A stretch of DNA of 64,000 nucleotides. It comes from Burkholderia cepacia. Its GTDB lineage: Bacteria; Pseudomonadota; Gammaproteobacteria; Burkholderiales; Burkholderiaceae. The translations under genes and the position numbers were made by a program. Within the stretch, counting starts at the first letter, position 1; the number at the start of each line of letters is the position of its first letter. The DNA is taken from positions 620,001 to 684,000 of the forward strand of contig NZ_CP073637.1 of assembly GCF_029962485.1 (NCBI RefSeq). Reading direction: 5' to 3'. This document shows, in pieces, positions 57,944 to 64,000 of the stretch. Below the pieces are notes generated by a model. It was not told where the DNA came from, made no database searches, and saw only the letters and a program-made list of their open reading frames with translations.

Positions 57944-59509
57944 TCAGTGACGGAAGTGACGCACGCCGGTCAGGACCATCGCGATGCCGTGCTCGTCGGC
58001 TGCCGCGATCACTTCGTCGTCGCGCATCGAGCCGCCCGGCTGGATCACGCAGGTCGCGCCGGCTGCCACGACGACGTCGAGGCCGTCGCGGAACGGGAAG
58101 AACGCATCCGACGCGACAGCCGAGCCGGCCAGCGTCAGGCCCGCGTTCTGCGCCTTGATGCTCGCGATGCGGGCGGAATCGACGCGGCTCATCTGGCCGG
58201 CGCCGACGCCGAGCGTCATGCCGTTGCCGCAGAACACGATCGCGTTCGACTTCACGTACTTCGCGACACGCCATGCGAACAGCAGGTCGTCCATTTCCTT
58301 CGCGGTCGGCTGGCGCTTCGTGACGACGCGCAGCTCGCTCGGCAGCACGTTGCGCGAGTCGAGCGACTGCACGAGCAGGCCGCCGCCCACGCGCTTCAGG
58401 TCGAACGCGTTGTGACCGTCGCCGAGCGCGATTTCGAGCAGGCGCACGTTCTGCTTCGCGGCGAACACCTGCTTTGCGGCGTCCGAGAACGACGGTGCGA
58501 TCAGCACTTCGACGAACTGCTTCGCGACAGCCTGCGCGGCCGCTTCGTCGACTTCGCGGTTGAACGCGATGATGCCGCCGAATGCGGAAGTCGGATCCGT
58601 CTGGAACGCCTTCGCGTAAGCATCGGCCGAGTCGTTGCCGACCGCGACGCCGCACGGGTTCGCGTGCTTGATGATCACGCAGGCCGGCGCGTCGAACGTC
58701 TTCACGCATTCCCACGCCGCGTCCGAATCCGCGATGTTGTTGTACGACAGTTCCTTGCCCTGCAACTGGCGGTAGTTCGCCAGTGCGCCGGCCGGCGTCG
58801 CGAGATCGCGGTAGAACGCCGCGCTCTGGTGTGGGTTCTCGCCGTAGCGCAGGTCCTGCACCTTGTCGAACGCCATGTTCAGCGTGGCCGGGTACGCGCT
58901 GCGCGACGCGTGCTGCAGCTCGTCGGTCAGGCTCGTCAGGTAGTTCGTGATCGCGCCGTCGTATTGCGCGGTGTGCGCGAACACCTTCGTCGCGAGGCGG
59001 AAGTTGGTCGGGTAGCCCACCGCATTGCCGTTCGCCTTCATTTCATCGAGCACGACCGCGTAGTCGGCCGGATCGACGACGACCGTCACGTCGCGGTGGT
59101 TCTTCGCGGCCGAGCGCAGCATCGTCGGGCCGCCGATGTCGATGTTCTCGATCGCGTCGGCGAGCGTGCAGTCGTCCTTCGCGATCGTCGCGACGAACGG
59201 GTACAGGTTCACGACGAGCAGGTCGATCGTCGGGATGCCGTGCTGTTCCAGCGCCTGCATGTGCTCGGGCAGGTCGCGGCGGGCGAGGATGCCGCCGTGC
59301 ACCTTCGGGTGGAGCGTCTTCACGCGCCCATCGAGCATTTCCGGGAAGCCCGTGTAGTCGGCCACTTCGGTAACGGGCAGGCCGGCGTCGGCGAGGAGTT
59401 TCGCGGTGCCGCCCGTTGACAGCAGCTTGACGCCGAGGTCGGACAGCGACTTCGCGAAGTCGACGATGCCGGTCTTGTCGGAAACGGAAATGAGCGCTTG
59501 CTTGATCAT
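57944..59509 (-). CDS. purH: Bifunctional AICAR transformylase/IMP cyclohydrolase
   Basis: A 521-residue enzyme for the last two steps of IMP synthesis. The N-terminal third is the cyclohydrolase ([28 protein letters not shown]); the rest is the transformylase with the catalytic pair Lys-His in [13 protein letters not shown] and the C-terminal [18 protein letters not shown]. It stands after fis and dusB on the same strand; a 44-bp gap separates it from fis. Confidence 0.99.
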   Translation of the reverse strand: MIKQALISVSDKTGIVDFAKSLSDLGVKLLSTGGTAKLLADAGLPVTEVADYTGFPEMLDGRVKTLHPKVHGGILARRDLPEHMQALEQHGIPTIDLLVVNLYPFVATIAKDDCTLADAIENIDIGGPTMLRSAAKNHRDVTVVVDPADYAVVLDEMKANGNAVGYPTNFRLATKVFAHTAQYDGAITNYLTSLTDELQHASRSAYPATLNMAFDKVQDLRYGENPHQSAAFYRDLATPAGALANYRQLQGKELSYNNIADSDAAWECVKTFDAPACVIIKHANPCGVAVGNDSADAYAKAFQTDPTSAFGGIIAFNREVDEAAAQAVAKQFVEVLIAPSFSDAAKQVFAAKQNVRLLEIALGDGHNAFDLKRVGGGLLVQSLDSRNVLPSELRVVTKRQPTAKEMDDLLFAWRVAKYVKSNAIVFCGNGMTLGVGAGQMSRVDSARIASIKAQNAGLTLAGSAVASDAFFPFRDGLDVVVAAGATCVIQPGGSMRDDEVIAAADEHGIAMVLTGVRHFRH

Positions 59510-59553
59510 GATGGAACCACCAATAGCCAGGGAAACGGGGACGGGGCGGCCGA

Positions 59554-59787
59554 CTACAGCAGGCCGTGCTGCTGCAGCTTCTTGCGCAGCGTATTGCGGT
59601 TGATGCCGAGGTACTCCGCGGCGAGCGACTGGTTGCCGCCTGCCTGTACGAGCACGACCTCGAGCATCGGCTTTTCGACGCAGGACATCACCATTTCATA
59701 GACGTCGTGCGGATTGGAGCCGTCTAGATCCCGGAAATACACGTCCAGGCTCTCGCGGACACATTGTTCGATGTTGTGCTTGCTCAT
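59554..59787 (-). CDS. fis: DNA-binding protein Fis
   Basis: A 77-residue Fis protein, shorter than the 98 residues of E. coli, lacking much of the N-terminal beta-hairpin arm. The C-terminal HTH is plain: [21 protein letters not shown]. Fis bends DNA and activates rRNA and other promoters. The start overlaps the dusB stop by four bases (ATGA), the same coupled dusB-fis pair seen in E. coli. Confidence 0.97.
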   Translation of the reverse strand: MSKHNIEQCVRESLDVYFRDLDGSNPHDVYEMVMSCVEKPMLEVVLVQAGGNQSLAAEYLGINRNTLRKKLQQHGLL

Positions 59788-60851
59788 GCTGCTAACTGGT
59801 TATGGTCGTCCGACTCGCCCTGGCCGTTTTCCTCTTCGTCATCGACGTAGACGAGGTGGTCCGACAGCGCCTTTTGCGCCTCGAAGAATGCATTGACGGC
59901 GGCGAGTTGCTCGCGGGAGGAATCGAGCGTGTTCATCCTGTGCCGGAACCCGTTGGCACCGGAAAGGCCGCGAGTGTACCAGCCGATGTGCTTGCGCGCA
60001 GTACGGACTCCCGTGAATTCACCATAGAAAGCGTAGTGGTCTTCCAGGTGTTCGTTCATCACGTGCTGGATCTCGTCGATCAGCGGCGGGGGCAGCAGTT
60101 CACCGGTTTGCAGGAAATGATCGATTTCGCGGAACAGCCACGGCCGGCCTTGCGCGGCACGACCGATCATCAGCGCGTCGGCGCCGGTTGCATCGAGCAC
60201 GGCCTTCGCCTTCGCGGGCGACGTGATGTCGCCGTTTGCAACGACCGGAATCCGCACGGCCGCCTTCACGGCCGCGATGGTGTCGTATTCAGCGTCGCCG
60301 CGGTACAGGTCGGCGCGCGTGCGGCCGTGCACGGTGAGCATCGAGATGCCGGCCGCTTCGGCGAGGCGCGCGACCGTGATCGCGTTCTTGTGCTCGCGGT
60401 CCCAGCCGGTGCGGATCTTCAGCGTGACGGGCACCGCATCGGGCCCCGTGCCGACCGCCGCGACGACGGCCTCGACGATCCGCTGCACGAGCGGCTCGTT
60501 CTGCAGCAGCGCGGAACCGGCCGCGACGTTACAGACCTTTTTCGCCGGGCAGCCCATGTTGATGTCGATGATCTGCGCGCCGTTGTCGACGTTGTAGCGG
60601 GCCGCTTCGGCCATCATCGCCGGATCGGCGCCGGCGATCTGGACCGCGATCGGCTCGACTTCGCCGTCGTGGTTCGCACGGCGCATCGTCTTCGCGCTTT
60701 TCCACAGCTGCGCGTTGGACGCGACCATCTCGGACACGGCGTAACCGGCCCCCAGCCGCTTGCACAGCTGACGGAACGGACGATCCGTCACGCCGGCCAT
60801 CGGGGCGACGAACAGGTTGTTACGCAATACGTGAGGGCCGATAACGGGCAT
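59784..60851 (-). CDS. dusB: tRNA-dihydrouridine synthase B
   Basis: A 355-residue FMN enzyme reducing a uridine in tRNA to dihydrouridine. A TIM barrel is indicated by NLFVAPMAGVTDRPFR, then the catalytic Cys101 in NMGCPAKKV, KIRTGWD and GADALMIGRAAQGRPW for FMN phosphate binding. It is the first gene of the dusB-fis-purH unit and is coupled to fis. The C-terminus carries a charged extra tail. Confidence 0.97.
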   Translation of the reverse strand: MPVIGPHVLRNNLFVAPMAGVTDRPFRQLCKRLGAGYAVSEMVASNAQLWKSAKTMRRANHDGEVEPIAVQIAGADPAMMAEAARYNVDNGAQIIDINMGCPAKKVCNVAAGSALLQNEPLVQRIVEAVVAAVGTGPDAVPVTLKIRTGWDREHKNAITVARLAEAAGISMLTVHGRTRADLYRGDAEYDTIAAVKAAVRIPVVANGDITSPAKAKAVLDATGADALMIGRAAQGRPWLFREIDHFLQTGELLPPPLIDEIQHVMNEHLEDHYAFYGEFTGVRTARKHIGWYTRGLSGANGFRHRMNTLDSSREQLAAVNAFFEAQKALSDHLVYVDDEEENGQGESDDHNQLAA

Positions 60852-60976
60852 CGCAATGGCACCGCCCGCGACTGGCGCGGGCAGGGGAAGGGAAGACGGA
60901 AAACGAGCATTTTACCGTATTCCCATGCCCCGCCGATTTGACCCGGTTTGAGTGGCGCGACTGTGCGCGCCGCGCG

Positions 60977-62164
60977 TCAGTTGCGCTGGCCGAACATCAT
61001 CTGGCGCGCGATCACCTTCTTGAGCGGCGGCACGAATTCGAGCGCGGTCAGCGCGGCGCCGCGCAGCAGCGGAAGCGGGCCCGAGTCGATCGTAAACAAC
61101 CGCGCCAGCGTGTCGGTCGCGCCGATCGTGAAGCGCCGGTCGAGCGCGCGGCGCGCGTTGAAGGTCGCGAGCGCGGTTGCTTCGAAGCCTTGCGCGGACA
61201 GCGTGTCGACGAGCGTATGCGCATCGCGCAGCCCGAGGTTGAGCCCCTGGCCCGCGACGGGGTGCAGGGTTTGCGCGGCATTGCCGACGATCGCGACGCG
61301 GCCGCTCACGAGCGTTTGCGCGGCGTTCAGGCCGAGCGGGAACGACGCGCGGCCGGCGATGGCGACGAAGTCGCCCATGCGTGCGCCGAACGCGCTGCCG
61401 AGCTCGCGCAGGAACGCGTCGTCGGGCAGCGCGGCGCGTCGTGCCGCTTCGTCGGGCGCGCAGCACCAGACGAGCGAGTAGTCGGCCTGGCGCGGCCCGC
61501 CGAGCGGCAGCAGGGCGAGCGGGCCTTCATGCGTGAAGCGCTCCCACGCGACGTTCGGGCGCGGCGCCGATACCGTGACCGTGCCGACGAGCGCGGTCTG
61601 CCCGTAGTCGCGCCGATGCTTGGCCGTGTCGGCCTGCTGTTCGTGGAACAACCCGCCTTCGGCGTTGATGACGATGCGCGCGCGCAGCGTACGTTCGCCC
61701 TGCGGGCCGTCGAGCGTCAGCGTGACGCCGTCGGCATCCTGCCGCGGCGCGCGTGCGGTGGTCGACGTGAGCCAGTCGACGCGCGTGCCGCGCACGGCGC
61801 CCGCGAGCGCCTGCACGATCGAGCCGTAGCGCACGACGTAGCCGAGCGCGGCGAGGTCGTGCTCGTCGCGGTCGATCAGCGTGCGGCCGAAATGGCCGCG
61901 CTGCGACACATGGATATGTTCGATCGGCGTCGCATCGGCGGGCCACGCGAGCGTGTCGAGCAGCACGCGGCTGCCGTGCGACACCGCGATCGCGCGCGGG
62001 TCGTTCGCGCTCGCGGCCGGTTCGCGCGCATCGATCAGCGCGATCGATGCGTGCTGCGTCGCGCTGCGGCGTGCGAGCCAGCCGGCGAGCGCGAGCCCGA
62101 CGGGGCCCGCGCCGACGATGGCGAGGTCGTAGTCCGGCGTGGCCGGGGAGGAAGCGGTCGTCAT
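60977..62164 (-). CDS. ubiH: UbiH-type FAD hydroxylase of ubiquinone synthesis
   Basis: A 395-residue flavoprotein monooxygenase. The FAD loop GAGPVG is at 18-23, the DG-like motif near RIVINAEGGLF, and the second FAD motif is GNAAQTLHPVAGQGLNLG with the Asn in place of the usual Asp, as is common in UbiH. It probably hydroxylates the ring of the ubiquinone precursor. The exact ring position (UbiH, UbiF or UbiI type) is not certain, although GNAAQTLHP favours UbiH. pepP follows upstream on the same strand, the classical pepP-ubiH order. Confidence 0.92.
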   Translation of the reverse strand: MTTASSPATPDYDLAIVGAGPVGLALAGWLARRSATQHASIALIDAREPAASANDPRAIAVSHGSRVLLDTLAWPADATPIEHIHVSQRGHFGRTLIDRDEHDLAALGYVVRYGSIVQALAGAVRGTRVDWLTSTTARAPRQDADGVTLTLDGPQGERTLRARIVINAEGGLFHEQQADTAKHRRDYGQTALVGTVTVSAPRPNVAWERFTHEGPLALLPLGGPRQADYSLVWCCAPDEAARRAALPDDAFLRELGSAFGARMGDFVAIAGRASFPLGLNAAQTLVSGRVAIVGNAAQTLHPVAGQGLNLGLRDAHTLVDTLSAQGFEATALATFNARRALDRRFTIGATDTLARLFTIDSGPLPLLRGAALTALEFVPPLKKVIARQMMFGQRN

Positions 62165-62201
62165 CTTGATTCGTGAAACGGTGGTAACGGTCGGCGGCCG
62201 G

Positions 62202-63587
62202 TCATGCGCCCGCGCGCATCAGCGCTTCGATCTCGTCGGCGTCGACGGGCACGCCGCGCGTGATCAATTCGCAGCCCTGCTCGCGCACGATCGCGTCGTC
62301 CTCGATGCGGATGCCGATGTTCCAGTACTCGGGCGGCACGTCGTCGGCGGCACGCACGTACAGGCCGGGTTCGACCGTCAGCGTCATGCCGGGCTTCAGC
62401 GTGCGCCACGGCAGCGCGCCGTTGCCGTCGCGCTCGGCGAGCCGCTCGCGGTAGTCGCCGCAGTCGTGCACGTCCATCCCGAGCCAGTGGCCCGTGCGGT
62501 GCATGTAGAAGCGCGTGTACGCGCGCTCGGCGATCACGTCGTCGACCGTCGAGAAGCGTGACTTCGGGATGATGCCGGTGTCGAGCAGCCCCTGCGCGAG
62601 CACGCGCACGGCCGCATCGTGCGGCGCTTCGAACGGCACGCCCGCGCGCGTCGCATCGATCGCGGCCTGCTGCGCAGCGAGCACGATGTCGTACAGCGTG
62701 CGTTGCGCGGGCGAGAAGCGCCCGTTGGCCGGGAACGTGCGCGTGATGTCCGACGCGTAGCCGTCGAGTTCGCACGCGGCATCGATCAGGATCAGGTCGC
62801 CGTCCCGCGCGGCCGCGTTGCCGGCCGGGTAGTGCAGCACGCATGCGTTCGCGCCGGCCGCGACGATCGAGCCGTACGCGGGCGACTGCGCGCCATGCTT
62901 GCGGAACAGGTACAGCAGCTCGGCCTCGAGTTCGTATTCGCGGATGCCGGGGCGGCACACCTGCATCGCGCGGCGGTGCGCGAGCGCGGAGATGTGCGCG
63001 GCGCGCATCATCGTCGCGAGTTCGTGTTCGTCCTTCACGAGCCGCATGTCGTCGAGCAGCGGCGTGAGATCGAGCAGTGCGTCCGGCGCGGCGACGCCCG
63101 TGCGCGCCTGCGCGCGCACCGCATCGATCCAGCCTGCAAGCTGGCGGTCGAAGTCGGCCGACGCGCCGAACCGGTAGTGCACGGTGCCGGCATCGGCGAG
63201 CAGGCGCGGCATTTCGGTGTCGATCACGTCGACCGCGAATGCCGCGTCGAAACCGAACGCGTCGCGCGCGGCGTCGGGTCCGTAGTGAAAGCCTTCCCAG
63301 ATCTCGCGGTCGACATTCTTGCCGCGGCAGAACAGGATCGACTCCGGCGCGCCGTGCGGTGCAGCCGCGTTCAGCACGAGCACGGCATCCGGCTCGGTGA
63401 AGCCCGTCAGGTAATGGAAGTAGCTGTCGAACCGGTACGGGTACGTCGTATCGCGGTTGCGCAGCAGTTCCGGCGCGGTGGGAACGATGGCGACGCCGCC
63501 GCCCGCGGCACGCAGTGCGGCAAGCACGCGTTCACGGCGCTGGCGGTAGACGTCGACGGCGATGGCGGTATCGAGGGGCGCATTCAT
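62202..63587 (-). CDS. pepP: Xaa-Pro aminopeptidase
   Basis: A 461-residue metallopeptidase that releases N-terminal residues preceding proline. The C-terminal pita-bread domain has the metal-binding residues in LILIDAACELDGYASDITRT (two Asp), the His of HRTGHWLGMDVHDCGDY, TVEPGLYV (Glu) and IRIEDDA (Glu). The start at 63587 (MNAPLDTAIAVDVYRQRRER) is chosen by family match; the frame continues upstream without conservation. It stands 37 bp before ubiH. Confidence 0.96.
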   Translation of the reverse strand: MNAPLDTAIAVDVYRQRRERVLAALRAAGGGVAIVPTAPELLRNRDTTYPYRFDSYFHYLTGFTEPDAVLVLNAAAPHGAPESILFCRGKNVDREIWEGFHYGPDAARDAFGFDAAFAVDVIDTEMPRLLADAGTVHYRFGASADFDRQLAGWIDAVRAQARTGVAAPDALLDLTPLLDDMRLVKDEHELATMMRAAHISALAHRRAMQVCRPGIREYELEAELLYLFRKHGAQSPAYGSIVAAGANACVLHYPAGNAAARDGDLILIDAACELDGYASDITRTFPANGRFSPAQRTLYDIVLAAQQAAIDATRAGVPFEAPHDAAVRVLAQGLLDTGIIPKSRFSTVDDVIAERAYTRFYMHRTGHWLGMDVHDCGDYRERLAERDGNGALPWRTLKPGMTLTVEPGLYVRAADDVPPEYWNIGIRIEDDAIVREQGCELITRGVPVDADEIEALMRAGA

Positions 63588-63773
63588 CGTGCGATTGTAG
63601 CGCCGCGGGACGCCGCGCGTGAAAGAGGGGCGGCGAGTCGCGCCGGACGGCCCGCGCGGCGGTTGTTGCAAACCATCCACAGGCCCGACGGCCGATTTTC
63701 TGTCGTGCGACGCTGGCCGGTTATGATCGGCGACAACGTATACTCTCGGCGGTTCCCAAAAAGAAGGCAGATG

Positions 63774-64000
63774 ATGAAATTAATCGGTTCGCTCGGCAGC
63801 CCGTACGTCCGCAAGGCGCGGATCGTGCTTGCTGAAAAGAAGATCGACTACAAGCTGGAGCTCGAGAACGTGTGGGCGCCGGAGACGAATATTCATGCAT
63901 CGAATCCGCTCGGCAAGGTCCCGTGCCTCGTGATGGAGGATGGTGCCGCGGTGTTCGATTCCCGCGTGATCTGCGAATACGTCGATACGCTGTCGCCGGT
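63774..64000 (+). CDS. Glutathione S-transferase family protein, N-terminal part
   Basis: The frame MKLIGSLGSPYVRKARIVLA continues with NPLGKVPCLVMEDGAAVFDS and ICEYVD, the thioredoxin-like GSH-binding domain of bacterial GSTs (catalytic Ser or Cys region SPYVRK, and VPCLV with cis-Pro, EDGAAVFDSRVI with the Asp-Ser pair). The gene runs off the right edge of the window. ATG 63771 is an alternative start; GAAGG at 63762 suits 63774 better. A TATACT -10-like element lies at 63739. The C-terminal helical domain is not seen. Confidence 0.9.
   Translation, partial: MKLIGSLGSPYVRKARIVLAEKKIDYKLELENVWAPETNIHASNPLGKVPCLVMEDGAAVFDSRVICEYVDTLSP

Overview
The window is high-GC DNA with dense short-spaced genes, beta-proteobacterial gene orders (dusB-fis-purH-ruvCAB, bamE-dapB-exbB/D-leuS-lptE-holA, rplM-rpsI-erpA) and protein sequences typical of Burkholderia, most likely the main chromosome of a Burkholderia cepacia complex species. 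This assignment is from recognition of gene order and protein families, not from a database comparison. No rRNA, tRNA, CRISPR array, transposase gene or prophage was seen; the region is mostly core chromosome with catabolic modules.

Layout. 0-5 kb: divergent LysR regulator (cut by the window edge) and an operon of an aldonate-type short-chain dehydrogenase, an MHS-family permease, a 2-hydroxyacid dehydrogenase and an idonate 5-dehydrogenase-like enzyme, ending in a bidirectional terminator. 5-7.4 kb: an MFS exporter divergent from a CynR-like regulator. 7.4-11.3 kb: a FadR-type GntR regulator divergent from a DctA-type carrier, allantoicase and ureidoglycolate lyase, with two matching operator palindromes between them. 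11.4-21.2 kb: fur, then a housekeeping run bamE, dapB, TolQ/TolR-like pair, leuS, lptE, holA, proA, hemJ. 21.3-27 kb: the Entner-Doudoroff/gluconate module hexR, edd, eda, gluconate permease, gluconokinase, with HexR-type sites and a LacI-type operator. 27-30 kb: a TetR regulator, a 317-bp compound inverted repeat that folds as a three-way junction, and a FAD oxidoreductase. 30-37 kb: purB, a HypT-like LysR regulator, NAD-type glutamate dehydrogenase and the gltIJKL glutamate/aspartate ABC transporter. 37-43 kb: a 5.3-kb autotransporter adhesin followed by an AT-rich intergenic stretch. 43-49 kb: a class II glutamine amidotransferase, pyrC, a shortened DUF3025 gene, rnpB, an OsmC protein, a candidate anti-Shine-Dalgarno small RNA, a DUF1090 protein, rplM-rpsI and erpA. 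49-64 kb: anmK, tyrS-dtd, a phosphoglycerate-mutase-like phosphatase, a ParB-like lipoprotein, a DUF2236 protein, ruvBAC, purH, fis, dusB, ubiH, pepP and the start of a glutathione S-transferase gene.

How the parts connect. The idonate/ketogluconate genes at the left end would yield gluconate, which the gluconokinase, Edd and Eda in the 22-27 kb module convert to pyruvate and glyceraldehyde 3-phosphate. The glutamate dehydrogenase sits directly before a glutamate uptake system. The allantoin-branch enzymes yield urea and glyoxylate and are probably served by the adjacent carrier. The most unusual items are the three-way-junction element at 28005-28321 and the unannotated-looking small RNA at about 47051-47142.
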